The notes: generated from the sequence alone by a model not told the origin. A DNA stretch of 64,000 bases from Streptococcus penaeicida (GCF_002887775.1 NZ_LOCM01000008.1:1-64000); one strand, 5' to 3'. Positions 1 to 9,468 are shown, counted from the stretch's first letter. Program-made: numbers and translations.

Positions 1-144
1 ATCATAGATAAAAAGGAACATTTGGCGCTCATGTGGGTCACAAGCGAAGCCAGTTAAATAGTTGACTGTAATTGGGTCTGAAAAGACTGCCAATTCGGCT
101 TCATTTTTTTTCAAAAATTCTTGGATTTGGGTGATTTTAGTCAT
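1..144 (-). CDS. pepQ: Xaa-Pro dipeptidase PepQ, N-terminal part only
   Basis: Partial gene that runs off the left edge. Reading the minus strand from the ATG at 144 gives a protein starting MTKITQIQEF and continuing with a segment containing TVNYLTGF and DPHERQMF, which is typical of the N-terminal (creatinase-like) domain of streptococcal prolidases. PepQ hydrolyses X-Pro dipeptides in the cytoplasm as the last step of peptide use. The metal-binding C-terminal domain lies outside the window. It diverges from ccpA, the usual arrangement in lactic acid bacteria and streptococci, and shares a 172-bp regulatory region with it. Family assignment is from recognised sequence. Confidence 0.88.
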   Translation of the reverse strand, partial: MTKITQIQEFLKKNEAELAVFSDPITVNYLTGFACDPHERQMFLFIYD

Positions 145-212
145 AAAAATACCTTCTTTCTACCTCTATTTTTCCAAAAAAAGCTTAAAAAATCAAGTTT
201 TCTTTTAGTTAT

Positions 213-226
213 TGAAAAAGTTTTCA
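213..226. promoter_or_regulatory. cre-like site in the pepQ-ccpA intergenic region
   Basis: TGAAAAAGTTTTCA is a near-perfect palindrome. It matches the catabolite-responsive element consensus TGWNANCGNTNWCA at 13 of 14 positions, with A for C at the centre. It lies 19 bp upstream of the ccpA -35 element and could serve both divergent genes. CcpA autoregulation through such sites is known in Gram-positive bacteria; binding here is inferred. Confidence 0.55.
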
Positions 227-244
227 AAAATTGCGAGTTATGAC

Positions 245-273
245 TTGAAAGTGGTTTCAAATCATGCTAGAAT
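245..273 (+). promoter_or_regulatory. ccpA promoter
   Basis: A -35 TTGAAA at 245-250 and a -10 TAGAAT at 268-273 are separated by 17 bp. They sit 43 bp before the ccpA start codon. The second cre-like site overlaps the -35, which would let CcpA repress its own transcription. Confidence 0.6.
246..259. promoter_or_regulatory. second cre-like site, overlapping the ccpA -35
   Basis: TGAAAGTGGTTTCA matches TGWNANCGNTNWCA at 13 of 14 positions (T for C at the central CG). It overlaps the predicted -35 hexamer and is centred 33 bp from the first cre-like site, about three helical turns, so both could be occupied on one DNA face. Confidence 0.55.
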
Positions 274-316
274 TGTTTTGGAAGCGTCATTTTCAAAATA
301 GAAAGGAAGATAAAGT

Positions 317-1318
317 ATGAACACAGATGATACCATTACGATTTATGATGTCGCTCGTGAAGCAGGCGTATCGATGGCAACAGTTAGCCGTGTTGTAAAT
401 GGAAACAAAAATGTTAAGGAAAATACACGTAAAAAAGTATTAGAAGTTATCGATCGTTTAGATTATCGTCCTAATGCTGTTGCTCGTGGCTTAGCAAGTA
501 AAAAAACCACTACCGTTGGGGTTGTTATCCCAAATATTGCAAATGCTTATTTCTCAATTTTGGCAAAAGGAATTGATGATATTGCAGCAATGTACAAATA
601 TAATATTGTCCTAGCATCAAGCGATGAAGATGATGATAAAGAAGTGAACGTGGTTAATACCCTCTTTGCTAAACAGGTAGACGGTATTATCTTTATGGGT
701 CACCATTTAACAGAAAAAATTCGTGCCGAGTTTTCACGGTCAAGAACGCCTATTGTTTTAGCTGGTACTGTCGATTTAGAACACCAATTACCAAGTGTTA
801 ATATTGATTATAAAGCAGCTGTAGCAGAAGTTATCGATATTTTAGCAGAAAATCATAAAAACATTGCCTTTGTTTCTGGACCATTAATTGATGATATTAA
901 TGGAAAAGTAAGATTAGCTGGTTATAAAGAAGGTTTGAAAGCTAATAAATTAGATTACAAAGAAGGCCTTGTTTTTGAAGCAAATTATTCTTACAAAGAA
1001 GGTTTCGAACTGGCGCAACGCGTTATTAATTCGGGTGCAACAGCAGCTTATGTTGGTGAGGATGAATTAGCGGCAGGTCTCTTAAATGGTCTTTTTGCAG
1101 TAGGCAAATCAGTACCAGAAGATTTTGAAATCATCACAAGTAATGATTCACCAGTTGTTGACTATACACGTCCTAACTTAAGTTCTATTAGCCAACCGGT
1201 CTATGATTTAGGTGCAGTAAGTATGCGTATGTTGACAAAAATTATGAATAAAGAAGAATTAGAAGAAAAAGAAATCTTGTTAAATCATGGCATTAAACGA
1301 CGTGGGACAACAAAATGA
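317..1318 (+). CDS. ccpA: Catabolite control protein A, LacI/GalR-family regulator
   Basis: A 333-residue protein of the normal CcpA length. The N-terminal helix-turn-helix is seen as TIYDVAREAGVSMATVSRVV (residues 7-26), followed by the hinge-helix segment RPNAVARGLASKK and a periplasmic-binding-like effector domain starting near VGVVIPNIANAYF. CcpA binds cre sites with Ser46-phosphorylated HPr as corepressor and is the main carbon catabolite regulator in low-GC Gram-positives; HPr kinase is encoded at 43433 in this window. The start is supported by AGAAAGGAAG ten bases upstream. Position divergent from pepQ and a downstream terminator support a single-gene transcript. The two upstream cre-like sites suggest autoregulation. 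Confidence 0.96.
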   Translation: MNTDDTITIYDVAREAGVSMATVSRVVNGNKNVKENTRKKVLEVIDRLDYRPNAVARGLASKKTTTVGVVIPNIANAYFSILAKGIDDIAAMYKYNIVLASSDEDDDKEVNVVNTLFAKQVDGIIFMGHHLTEKIRAEFSRSRTPIVLAGTVDLEHQLPSVNIDYKAAVAEVIDILAENHKNIAFVSGPLIDDINGKVRLAGYKEGLKANKLDYKEGLVFEANYSYKEGFELAQRVINSGATAAYVGEDELAAGLLNGLFAVGKSVPEDFEIITSNDSPVVDYTRPNLSSISQPVYDLGAVSMRMLTKIMNKEELEEKEILLNHGIKRRGTTK

Positions 1319-1323
1319 TAAAG

Positions 1324-1347
1324 CTGCCACTGGTTGGCAGTTTTTTT
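1324..1347 (+). terminator. Rho-independent terminator after ccpA
   Basis: CTGCCA and TGGCAG form a 6-bp stem around CTGGT and are followed by seven T. It begins five bases after the ccpA stop. Confidence 0.8.
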
Positions 1348-1531
1348 GATGGCTTGATTTTTATTTATGTAAAGATTAACTGAATTCCATATTCCAAAAT
1401 TTCTTAAAGCATTTCTTCTCTACAAATCCCTTGTAGTAGGACTAAACGATAAACAAATGTCAGAATTAATTATATAATGGTTTTATGACATTTGAAGCAA
1501 GCAGCATCGACTAAAGATATGGGAGAAAAGA

Positions 1532-3004
1532 ATGACAAATCAATTATTGTACCAGGCCTTTGAATGGTACTTACCGGCAGACCAAACACATTGGAAGCAT
1601 CTAACGGCTGCTATTCCTGATATGCAAAAACTTGGCATCACTAAAGTCTGGTTACCCCCTGCCTTTAAAGGAACCGGTAGTAATGACGTTGGTTATGGGG
1701 TTTACGATCTCTTTGACCTTGGGGAATTTGATCAAAATGGCACTATTCCCACAAAATATGGGACTAAAGAGGAGTATCTAGCTCTAGTTGAGGCCTTAAA
1801 TGATGCTGGTATTATGCCGATTGCTGATGTGGTTTTGAATCATAAGGCAAATGGTGACCAGAAAGAGGCTTTTTATGTTTTGAGAATGGATCCGGAAAAT
1901 CGTCAACAGCCTATCTCAGAACCCTTTGAAATTGAGGGGTGGACTGGTTTCAATTTTCCAGGTCGGAAGAATCAATATAATGACTTTAAGTGGCACTGGT
2001 ATCATTTTACTGGCATTGATTATGACGCTCGCAATAATGAAACGGGTATCTACCTGATTACAGGTGATAATAAAGGATGGGCAAATCAAGAGACTGTTGA
2101 TAATGAAAAGGGTAATTTTGATTACCTTATGTTTAACGATATTGATTTCAAACACCCAGAGGTTCAAGAACATCTTAAAGACTGGGCAAAATGGTTTTTA
2201 GATACTACTGGTGTTAAGGGTTTTAGACTTGATGCTGTAAAACATATTGATGCACGATTTATGGACCAATTTATTCGTTATATTCGCGAAAATCTTGCGC
2301 CAGAACTCTATGTCTTTGGGGAATACTGGAAGGATAATGCGGATGCTACCCATCATTACCTTGATGAAGTTGATATGCAGGTGGAATTAGTTGATGTGGC
2401 CTTACATATGAATTTCTTTGAAGCCAGTAAGAGTGGCAATAGTTTTGATATGACAAAACTTTTAGATACAAGCTTAATGCAGTCGAACCCAGAATTTGCT
2501 ATTACCTTTGTTGAAAACCATGATACGCAAAGTGGACAAGCGTTAGAATCACGGGTAGAAGACTGGTTTAAACCTTTAGCCTATGGTTTTATTTTGTTAC
2601 GTCAAGAAGGGACACCTTGCCTCTTCTATGGCGATTACCATGGAATCCAAGGAGACCATTGGCAGGTGTCATTTAAAGAGATTATCGATAAGTTAGCCTA
2701 TTTACGGAAAGAATATGTATATGGTAAACAGGTCGATTACTTTGATCATGCTAACTGTATTGGATGGACGCAACTTGGTAATGAGGAAACCGATGCTGCT
2801 TTAGCGGTCGTCATGACCAATGGTGATCGAGGTTGGAAACATATGGAAGTTGGTCAACTCTACGCTGGTCAGACTTTCGTAGATTATTTAGGACACTGTC
2901 AAGAAGAAATTACAGTTGGAGAAGATGGTTGGGCTGACTTTAAGGTAGAGCCAGGTTCCGTCTCGGCTTGGATTCCTAAATCCGCTTTGTCAAATGATAA
3001 ATAA
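1532..3004 (+). CDS. Cytoplasmic alpha-amylase, GH13 family
   Basis: A 490-residue protein without a signal peptide, so it should act on internal glucans or imported maltodextrins. The four GH13 conserved regions are visible: DVVLNHKA (region I), GFRLDAVKH with the nucleophile Asp (region II), FGEYW with the acid/base Glu (region III) and FVENHDTQ with the stabilising Asp (region IV). The opening LLYQAFEWYLP is typical of intracellular Bacillus-type alpha-amylases that release malto-oligosaccharides. The start has GGGAGAAAAG just upstream. A TATAAT at 1473-1478 is a possible -10. The location directly behind ccpA is conserved in streptococci, but I see no convincing cre here. Exact product size cannot be read from sequence. 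Confidence 0.9.
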   Translation: MTNQLLYQAFEWYLPADQTHWKHLTAAIPDMQKLGITKVWLPPAFKGTGSNDVGYGVYDLFDLGEFDQNGTIPTKYGTKEEYLALVEALNDAGIMPIADVVLNHKANGDQKEAFYVLRMDPENRQQPISEPFEIEGWTGFNFPGRKNQYNDFKWHWYHFTGIDYDARNNETGIYLITGDNKGWANQETVDNEKGNFDYLMFNDIDFKHPEVQEHLKDWAKWFLDTTGVKGFRLDAVKHIDARFMDQFIRYIRENLAPELYVFGEYWKDNADATHHYLDEVDMQVELVDVALHMNFFEASKSGNSFDMTKLLDTSLMQSNPEFAITFVENHDTQSGQALESRVEDWFKPLAYGFILLRQEGTPCLFYGDYHGIQGDHWQVSFKEIIDKLAYLRKEYVYGKQVDYFDHANCIGWTQLGNEETDAALAVVMTNGDRGWKHMEVGQLYAGQTFVDYLGHCQEEITVGEDGWADFKVEPGSVSAWIPKSALSNDK

Positions 3005-3033
3005 TCGGAATTGTTTATAGTAGTAACAATGAG

Positions 3034-3059
3034 AAAATCAGCCTTTGGCTGATTTTTTT
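3034..3059 (+). terminator. Terminator after the amylase gene
   Basis: AAAATCAGCC and GGCTGATTTT pair around a TTT loop, ending in a T run. It lies 30 bp after the stop and separates the amylase from the glycosyltransferase pair. Confidence 0.8.
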
Positions 3060-3067
3060 CCTCTCTA

Positions 3068-3096
3068 GTGAAAATTCCGATAAAATAAGCTATAAT
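3068..3096 (+). promoter_or_regulatory. Promoter for the glycosyltransferase pair, probably giving a leaderless mRNA
   Basis: A weak -35 GTGAAA at 3068-3073 and a perfect -10 TATAAT at 3091-3096 are separated by 17 bp. Only seven bases separate the -10 from the ATG at 3104, so transcription should begin at or next to the start codon. There is no Shine-Dalgarno between them. Confidence 0.6.
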
Positions 3097-3103
3097 AGAC
3101 TTT

Positions 3104-4105
3104 ATGAAAGTCTTACTATACTTAGAAGCAGAAAATTATTTAAAAAAATCAGGCATTGGACGTGCCCTCAAGCACCAAATCAAGGCCTTAAAAATGGCTC
3201 ATCAGGAATATACGACTAATCCAAAGGATGATTATGATTTAGTTCATCTCAATTCTTATGGACTAGCTAGCTGGCTTTTGATGGCTAAAGCGCAAAAAGC
3301 AGGAAAGAAAGTCATTATGCATGGGCATTCGACGGAAGAAGATTTCCGTGAGTCTTTTATTTTTTCCAATCAACTGTCTCCATTATTTAGACGGTATCTT
3401 TGTGCTTTTTATAAAAAGGCTGATGCTATTATCACACCAACACTTTATTCAAAGTCTTTGATCGAAAATTATGGCATTCAAAAACCGATTTACGCTATTT
3501 CTAATGGTATTGATTTAGCGCAATATGGAGCGCAGCCAGAGAAGGAGCAAGCTTTTCGGGACTATTTCCACCTAAAAGAAGGTCAAAAAGTGGTCATGGG
3601 AGCGGGTCTCTTTTTTAAACGTAAAGGGATTGACGATTTCGTAAGAGTTGCGCGTCAGATGCCAGATGTGACCTTTATCTGGTTTGGCGAGATGAACAAA
3701 TGGATGATTCCGGCTGAAATCAGACGGATTGTTGAGAAAGACCATCCTGATAACGTGATTTTTCCGGGTTATATCAAAGGTGCTGTTTATGAAGGTGCCA
3801 TGACTGGAGCTGATGTCTTTTTCTTCCCAAGTCGTGAAGAAACAGAAGGCATTGTCGTCTTAGAAGCTTTGGCCAGTTCGCCAGAATATAGTCCCTTCGT
3901 GATATCCCTGTCTATTCGGGTTGGGTTAATCAAGACAGTTGCTGAATTAGCTGACGATGTTCCAGGATTTGTCGCTGCCATTCAGCGGGTTCTTTCAGGA
4001 CAAAGTCATAAGGTTGAGGCTGGTTATCGTGTTGCTGAAAGCCGACGCTTAGAAAAAATTGCTACTCAGTTAGTAACTACTTATCAAAAAGTTATGGAGT
4101 CCTAA
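3104..4105 (+). CDS. Glycolipid glycosyltransferase, GT4 family (CpoA-like), with a locally scrambled frame
   Basis: A 333-residue GT-B fold enzyme resembling the streptococcal CpoA-type enzyme that adds the second sugar to glucosyl-diacylglycerol. Visible features are MKVLLYLEAENYLKKSGIGR at the start, a HGHSTEEDF motif and the EX7E-type region FFFPSREETEGIVVLEALAS. After that the translation becomes atypical (residues about 259-279). Reading the shifted frame restores RQNIV and then LRDIPVYSGWVNQD, the expected family sequence. This needs frame changes near 3876, 3894 and 3936 that together cancel out, so the ORF stays open but about 20 residues are wrong. It is one base from the next gene and likely cotranscribed. 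The start codon follows a -10 element directly, with no ribosome binding site. Confidence 0.82.
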   Translation: MKVLLYLEAENYLKKSGIGRALKHQIKALKMAHQEYTTNPKDDYDLVHLNSYGLASWLLMAKAQKAGKKVIMHGHSTEEDFRESFIFSNQLSPLFRRYLCAFYKKADAIITPTLYSKSLIENYGIQKPIYAISNGIDLAQYGAQPEKEQAFRDYFHLKEGQKVVMGAGLFFKRKGIDDFVRVARQMPDVTFIWFGEMNKWMIPAEIRRIVEKDHPDNVIFPGYIKGAVYEGAMTGADVFFFPSREETEGIVVLEALASSPEYSPFVISLSIRVGLIKTVAELADDVPGFVAAIQRVLSGQSHKVEAGYRVAESRRLEKIATQLVTTYQKVMES

Positions 4106-4106
4106 G

Positions 4107-5440
4107 ATGCGTGTAGGTCTATTTACAGATACTTATTTTCCACAAGTTTCAGGGGTCGCAACCAGTATTCGAACCTTAAAAGAGGAATTGGAAAAAGAAG
4201 GACATGAAGTCTATGTCTTCACGACTACTGATCGTAATGTTAAGCGCTTCGAAGATCCGACCATTATTCGCCTTCCAAGTGTTCCCTTTGTCTCTTTTAC
4301 AGATCGGCGCGTGGTTTATCGTGGCCTTATTTCCTCTTATAAAATCGCCAAGCAGTATAACTTGGATATCATTCACACCCAGACAGAGTTCAGTTTAGGA
4401 GTTTTGGGGAAAATGGTAGCTAAAGCTTTGAGAATCCCAGTTGTCCATACTTATCATACTCAGTACGAAGACTATGTCAATTACTTTGCCAATGGTAAAA
4501 TTATTCGTCCAAGTATGATTAAACCAATTCTTAAAAGTTATCTTAAGGAAATTGATGGCCTGGTTTGCCCAAGCCTATTGTTTCAAATTTAATTGATGAT
4601 TATCAAATTGACATTCCAAAGCGTATTATACCAACTGGTATCGAGTTGGAAAAATATGTTCGTGATGATATCAGTCAAGAAGAGATTTTGTCTTTGAAAG
4701 ATCAACTAGGTATTCAAGAGGATGAAACCTTACTATTAAGTTTGTCTCGAATTTCTTTTGAAAAAAATATCCAAGCCATTATCAAACAAATGCCGGATGT
4801 CTTGGTAGCTAATAGCAAGGTTAAGTTGGTTATTGTTGGTGACGGTCCTTATCTGGATGATCTAAAGGATATGGCAAGTGCACTAGAGCTAGATGACAAT
4901 ATTATTTTTACTGGAATGGTGCCGCATGAGCAAGTTAGTCTATTCTACAAAGCTTGTGATTTCTTTGTCTCTGCTTCAACTAGTGAAACGCAAGGTCTTA
5001 CCTATATTGAAAGTTTGGCAACAGGTAAACCTATCATTGCCCATGGTAATCCCTATTTAGATAGTTTAATCTCTGATAAGATGTTTGGAACACTATTTTA
5101 TCACGAAGATGATCTTGCTGATGCGATTATTGATGCCATTCTGGAAACACCAGAAATGTCACCAGAACTTTTGAATCAAAAGCGCTTTGAAATTTCATCA
5201 CAGCATTTTGGACAATCCGTTTATACCTTTTACTTAGATACCATTATCAATAAAAGTGACCGTAAGAAACAGAAACTCAGCTTAAGAATTACGGGGTCAA
5301 GTAAGCGTGAGCCTATGAAATTGGTCCAATCTGCGAGCCACCTTCCAAGAAGAGCGGTCAAAGCAACTGCAGTGACTTCTGTCAAAGTGGTTAAAGCTCC
5401 CTTGAAAATGGTTAATGCCATTCGTGACTTCTTAGAATAA
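4107..5440 (+). CDS. 1,2-diacylglycerol 3-glucosyltransferase (IagA-like), interrupted by a frameshift
   Basis: A GT4 glycosyltransferase of about 444 residues if the frame is repaired. The N-terminal half begins MRVGLFTDTYFPQVSGVATS and ends early at a stop after EIDGLVCPS. The second half continues in the next frame from PIVSNLIDDYQIDIPKR, with the acceptor/donor region STSETQGLTYIESLATGKP. Adding one C in the run at about 4574 (AGCCTATT to AGCCCTATT) joins the halves without loss. The family makes monoglucosyl-diacylglycerol, the membrane anchor for lipoteichoic acid in streptococci. The C-terminal 45 residues are basic and probably bind the membrane. Given many similar indels in this window, a sequencing error is likelier than a pseudogene. 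Confidence 0.82.
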
Positions 5441-5495
5441 GAATTATTGTCTTTTTCTATTGCATGGAAGTGTTTGACAAATTTTAAGAAGTGAC

Positions 5496-5523
5496 TTGAA
5501 ATTTTATCAATTATTGATATAAT
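5496..5523 (+). promoter_or_regulatory. thrS promoter
   Basis: A -35 TTGAAA at 5496-5501 and a -10 TATAAT at 5518-5523 are spaced by 16 bp, with the extended -10 TGA just before. It precedes the T-box leader. Confidence 0.65.
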
Positions 5524-5529
5524 ATCAGA

Positions 5530-5741
5530 GAAGACAAGTTAGTTGAGACCCATCTCTATTAAGCGAGTGCTGGTTGGTGAAAAGAGCACAAGATGACTTT
5601 ACTAATACTCCTTCCAATGATTTTATGCAAACATAAAAGGGTGGTTCCCTTATAACTAATCAGAGGTGTCTGGCTTTTTGTCATACACAAATGAAGGTGG
5701 AACCACGTTGCGACGTCCTTTTGAGGATGTCGCTTTTTTTG
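5530..5741 (+). ncRNA. T-box riboswitch leader of thrS
   Basis: The roughly 210-base leader holds the conserved T-box core AGGTGGAACCACG at 5695-5707. It is followed by the terminator hairpin GCGACGTCC/GGATGTCGC at 5710-5733 and a T run. The upstream part has the AGAGAAG-like start of Stem I. Uncharged tRNA pairing with the T-box bulge stabilises the antiterminator and allows thrS transcription. By position the specifier should be a threonine codon, but I did not fold the leader and do not assign which triplet it is. This accounts for the 342-base stretch without a gene before thrS. Confidence 0.88.
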
Positions 5742-5782
5742 TTAAAAATATGGAAGTATTTCGATAAAAAAGGAGAGAAAAG

Positions 5783-7729
5783 ATGATTAAAATTACATTC
5801 CCTGATGGTGCCGTTCGTGAGTTTGAAGCGGGCATCACAACATTTGAGATTGCTCAATCTATCAGCAACTCCCTCGCTAAAAAAGCCTTAGCAGGAAAGT
5901 TCAACGGTCAATTAATTGATACTACCCGTCCAATCCATGAAGATGGAAGTATTGAAATTGTTACCCCTGATCATGAAGATGCTTTTGGTGTGTTACGTCA
6001 CTCAGCTGCCCATTTATTTGCACAAGCAGCTAAACGTTTATTCCCAGAAATCCATCTAGGTGTAGGTCCAGCTATTGCTGAAGGTTTCTATTACGATACA
6101 GATAATCAAGCTGGTCAAATTTCTAATGAAGATCTTCCTCGTATTGAAGAAGAAATGCAAAAAATTGTTAAAGAAAATCATCCTTGTATTCGTGAGGAAG
6201 TTTCTAAAGAAGAAGCTTTAGAAATCTTTAAAGACGATCCTTACAAAGCTGAATTGATTAATGAACACTCCGATGATGCTGCTGGTTTAACCATTTATCG
6301 TCAAGGTGAGTTTGTGGACTTGTGTCGTGGCCCTCATGTGCCATCAACAGGACGGATTCAAGTCTTCCATCTCTTAAATGTTGCCGGAGCATACTGGCGT
6401 GGTAATAGTGATAATGCCATGATGCAACGTGTCTATGGTACAGCTTGGTTTGATAAAAAAGACCTTAAAGCCTATTTAACACGTTTGGCGGAAGCTAAAG
6501 AACGTGACCACCGTAAACTTGGTAAAGAGTTAGACCTCTTCATGATTAGCCAAGAAGTAGGACAAGGGCTACCATTCTGGCTTCCAGATGGTGCAACTAT
6601 TCGTCGTACCCTTGAACGTTACATCACTGATAAAGAATTGGCTTCAGGTTACCAACACGTTTATACACCACCATTGGCGTCTGTAGAACTTTATAAGACA
6701 TCTGGGCATTGGGATCATTATCATGAAGACATGTTCCCAACTATGGATATGGGAGACGGAGAAGAGTTTGTTCTTCGTCCAATGAACTGTCCTCACCATA
6801 TTCAAGTCTTTAAAAACCATGTTCATTCTTACCGTGAGTTACCTATTCGAATCGCTGAGCTTGGTATGATGCACCGCTACGAGAAATCAGGTGCCTTATC
6901 CGGATTGCAACGCGTTCGTGAGATGACTCTGAATGACGGGCACCTATTCGTCACACCAGAGCAAATCCAGGAAGAATTCCAACGTGCACTTCAGTTAATC
7001 ATTGATGTTTATGCGGATTTCAACTTAACAGATTATCGTTTCCGCCTTTCTTATCGTGACCCTAAAGATACTGAAAAGTACTATGACAACGATGAGATGT
7101 GGGAAAATGCGCAAAGCATGTTAAAAGCAGCCCTTGATGAAATGGGTGTTGAATACTTTGAGGCTGAAGGGGAAGCAGCTTTCTATGGTCCAAAATTGGA
7201 TATCCAAGTAAAAACTGCTCTTGGTAACGAAGAAACTCTTTCAACTATTCAATTAGACTTCTTGCTTCCAGAACGCTTTGATCTTAAATATATTGGAGCA
7301 GATGGTGAAGAGCACCGTCCAGTTATGATTCACCGTGGTGTTATTTCAACAATGGAACGCTTTACAGCCATCTTGATTGAAACTTACAAAGGGGCTTTCC
7401 CAACTTGGTTGGCACCTCATCAAGTTACTGTTATCCCAATTTCAAACGAAGCTCATGTGGATTACGCATGGGAAGTTGCTAAAATCTTACGTGACAAAGG
7501 TGTTCGCGCTGATGTTGATGAACGAAATGAAAAAATGCAATACAAGATTCGTGCTTCACAAACAAGCAAAATTCCTTACCAATTGATTGTTGGTGATAAG
7601 GAAATGGAAGAGAAATCAGTCAACGTCCGTCGCTATGGAAGCAAAGCAACACATACTGAAACTATTGACCAGTTTGTGGAAACTATCCTAGCTGATATTT
7701 CCCGCAAATCAAGGCCAAACGCAGAATAA
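5783..7729 (+). CDS. thrS: Threonyl-tRNA synthetase
   Basis: A 648-residue class II synthetase of full length. It begins with a TGS domain ([20 protein letters not shown]), then the editing domain with [10 protein letters not shown] and the [10 protein letters not shown] motif. The catalytic core follows, with class II motif 2 around [18 protein letters not shown], zinc-ligand region MNCPHH, and motif 3 [15 protein letters not shown]. The C-terminal anticodon-binding domain begins near [13 protein letters not shown]. It charges tRNA-Thr and edits Ser-tRNA. RBS AAAGGAGAGAAAAG precedes the ATG. Expression is controlled by the T-box leader directly upstream. Confidence 0.97.
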   Translation: MIKITFPDGAVREFEAGITTFEIAQSISNSLAKKALAGKFNGQLIDTTRPIHEDGSIEIVTPDHEDAFGVLRHSAAHLFAQAAKRLFPEIHLGVGPAIAEGFYYDTDNQAGQISNEDLPRIEEEMQKIVKENHPCIREEVSKEEALEIFKDDPYKAELINEHSDDAAGLTIYRQGEFVDLCRGPHVPSTGRIQVFHLLNVAGAYWRGNSDNAMMQRVYGTAWFDKKDLKAYLTRLAEAKERDHRKLGKELDLFMISQEVGQGLPFWLPDGATIRRTLERYITDKELASGYQHVYTPPLASVELYKTSGHWDHYHEDMFPTMDMGDGEEFVLRPMNCPHHIQVFKNHVHSYRELPIRIAELGMMHRYEKSGALSGLQRVREMTLNDGHLFVTPEQIQEEFQRALQLIIDVYADFNLTDYRFRLSYRDPKDTEKYYDNDEMWENAQSMLKAALDEMGVEYFEAEGEAAFYGPKLDIQVKTALGNEETLSTIQLDFLLPERFDLKYIGADGEEHRPVMIHRGVISTMERFTAILIETYKGAFPTWLAPHQVTVIPISNEAHVDYAWEVAKILRDKGVRADVDERNEKMQYKIRASQTSKIPYQLIVGDKEMEEKSVNVRRYGSKATHTETIDQFVETILADISRKSRPNAE

Positions 7730-7751
7730 CTAAGTTTTACAAAACTAATAC

Positions 7752-7792
7752 AAAAAGAGGAATGATTTTAGAAAGAAACCATTCTTCTTTTT
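7752..7792 (+). terminator. Terminator after thrS
   Basis: AAAAAGAGGAATG pairs with CATTCTTCTTTTT (one G-T pair), 22 bases after the thrS stop, and ends in T. Confidence 0.65.
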
Positions 7793-7894
7793 ATTTACAG
7801 TTTTATACAGAAAATCTTTTAGTCTAAGTTAGGACGTCGCTACCGTCCGAGCTACTAAAGTAAAGAATCATAAAAATAGATTTTTTCTTCATTC

Positions 7895-7920
7895 AAAAGG
7901 AAGCATGTAGCTTCCTTTTT
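7895..7920. terminator. Terminator between thrS and the dhaQ end, usable on both strands
   Basis: AAAAGGAAGC and GCTTCCTTTT pair around ATGTA, with A runs on one side and T runs on the other. It lies 15 bp beyond the dhaQ stop on the minus strand. Confidence 0.7.
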
Positions 7921-7935
7921 GTCATTCTTTTGATA

Positions 7936-8925
7936 TTACCAAGCAAAGGCATTGGTTGGTGCTTTGAGGTAGTCTAACCAAATGGGGTCTTTCAAGCGTG
8001 CTAGGGTTACCGATATGCCGGTCATATCTAGGCTGGTCATGTATTTGCCGTTTTTAATATAGGCAATATCTAATCCTTCTAAATCTAAGAGTTGGCCTAG
8101 GTCATTTAGAAAGATACCTTGTTCTAATTCCGTTGTGGTCCCTAAATTATTGACTAGGAGGATGAAGGCATCCTTTTCCTGCCAATGGAATTTCATTTGC
8201 AACTTATTGGTGATTTCAACCGCCAGTTGTTCAGAGGATGAAAATGGTACAGTTCGATAGCCTTCTTCACCGTGGATGCCGATTCCAAAAGAGATGTCAT
8301 TTTCTGGCAGGTCGAAAAGTGGTAGGGCGGCATTAGGGATAGTCGCTGATTTTGTTGCGAAGCCAATGGTCGCAATCTCAGTAGCAAGCCCAAAGGCTAC
8401 TTGCTCGAGTTCATCCAAATCTGCCCCCAGAAGCGCAGCTTGTCCCAAAATCTTATGCAAAAGAATGGTGCCAGCCAGACCCCTGTGTCGCATCTGAAAA
8501 TTCTTCTTAGGCTCGACCGAAATGTCATCATGTGAAACGATGTATTTTACAGCAATACCCTCACTCCGAGCTTGATGAATAGCCTTGCTGAATTCGCGGA
8601 TATCAGCCTCGAAGTTTTTGACAATGACGAAGACGCCCTTTCCTTTGTTAAGAAATCGCAGAGCTGCTAAGATTTGTTCCCAACTTGGAGGCGTGAAGAG
8701 ATCTCCATAAACAGCTGCCGTCAGCATGGCGTCGCCCACAAAACCGATATGGGCCGGTTCATGTCCAGAACCACCGCCAGAAAGAATGGGGATCAGGTCA
8801 GGGTTCTGGTTTCGATTGTAAATGATTGGTTGATCAGGAAGCTTGGCCAGATGGGGATGCGCCAGTAGCATGCCTTTCATGTAATGCTCAATCATTTTAT
8901 TTCTATGATTTAAAATGGTAACCAT
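7936..8925 (-). CDS. dhaQ: DhaQ, DhaK-like coactivator of the dha operon
   Basis: A 329-residue DhaK paralogue: the fold markers SGGGSGHEPAHIGFVGDAML and GIHGEEGY are both present, so the substrate-binding histidine of the GIHGE motif is kept. It pairs tail-to-head with the regulator dhaS (three bases apart) and diverges from the true kinase subunits. In Lactococcus lactis DhaQ binds dihydroxyacetone and then activates DhaS, rather than phosphorylating the substrate. Here the same gene order and a DhaS-type operator argue for that role. Catalytic DhaK is encoded separately at 9634, with its own DhaL and DhaM. A kinase function cannot be excluded from sequence alone. Confidence 0.85.
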   Translation of the reverse strand: MVTILNHRNKMIEHYMKGMLLAHPHLAKLPDQPIIYNRNQNPDLIPILSGGGSGHEPAHIGFVGDAMLTAAVYGDLFTPPSWEQILAALRFLNKGKGVFVIVKNFEADIREFSKAIHQARSEGIAVKYIVSHDDISVEPKKNFQMRHRGLAGTILLHKILGQAALLGADLDELEQVAFGLATEIATIGFATKSATIPNAALPLFDLPENDISFGIGIHGEEGYRTVPFSSSEQLAVEITNKLQMKFHWQEKDAFILLVNNLGTTTELEQGIFLNDLGQLLDLEGLDIAYIKNGKYMTSLDMTGISVTLARLKDPIWLDYLKAPTNAFAW

Positions 8926-8928
8926 GAC

Positions 8929-9468
8929 TTAACCTCCTTTCATACTAGCTAGAATTGTCTTTTTAATTAGGTTGGTTTCTGGTTTGATAGTCTCTGAAGT
9001 CACAAAGGCCCGAATCATATTAGCCAAAGCTCGGGAATGGTAATTTTTTAAAAATGATCGATAGTTAGCATCCAAACTCATTTTGGCTTTTGTTTCTTGC
9101 TCTGAAATAATTTTTTCTAAAAGGACTAAACAATAATCGCCGAAGTAAGTGTAAAAATCATTTTGATCTTTAATAGCAAACAATTGAGCATAAAAGCTTT
9201 TATTGTTGCTGAAGTAGAAGAGAAGCTCATCTAATAATTGAAAACCCGTAATATAGTTCAAATTATTGGTAACTTGCTCTTGCAGTTCCGTCTCAAAAAT
9301 CCAATCCAAGAGTTCATATTTATCGACAAAATGATTATAGAAGGTCTGCCTACGAATGCCAGCACGATCCATTATATCGACGACTGATATTTTTTCGAAA
9401 GGCTTACTGTCCAGTTCTTTTTTAAAAGCCTTAGCAATCCGTTTCTTAGTAATCAAAGATGCTGTCAT
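8929..9468 (-). CDS. dhaS: DhaS, TetR-family activator of dihydroxyacetone kinase genes
   Basis: A protein of about 179 residues with an N-terminal TetR helix-turn-helix (ITKKRIAKAFKKELDSKPFE through VVDIMDRAGIRRQTFYNHF) and a divergent ligand/partner domain. I chose the ATG at 9468, because GGAAGGAGG lies seven bases upstream; a longer reading to 9495 would read through that site. In L. lactis DhaS is an unusual TetR member that activates in complex with DhaQ-dihydroxyacetone. The operator at 9539-9560 fits that model. It is transcribed before dhaQ in one operon. Confidence 0.88.
   Translation of the reverse strand: MTASLITKKRIAKAFKKELDSKPFEKISVVDIMDRAGIRRQTFYNHFVDKYELLDWIFETELQEQVTNNLNYITGFQLLDELLFYFSNNKSFYAQLFAIKDQNDFYTYFGDYCLVLLEKIISEQETKAKMSLDANYRSFLKNYHSRALANMIRAFVTSETIKPETNLIKKTILASMKGG

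Noticed and set aside
5656-5838. Minus-strand ORF over the thrS leader
   Set aside because: It is the complement of the T-box and of the thrS start, with no ribosome site or family resemblance.
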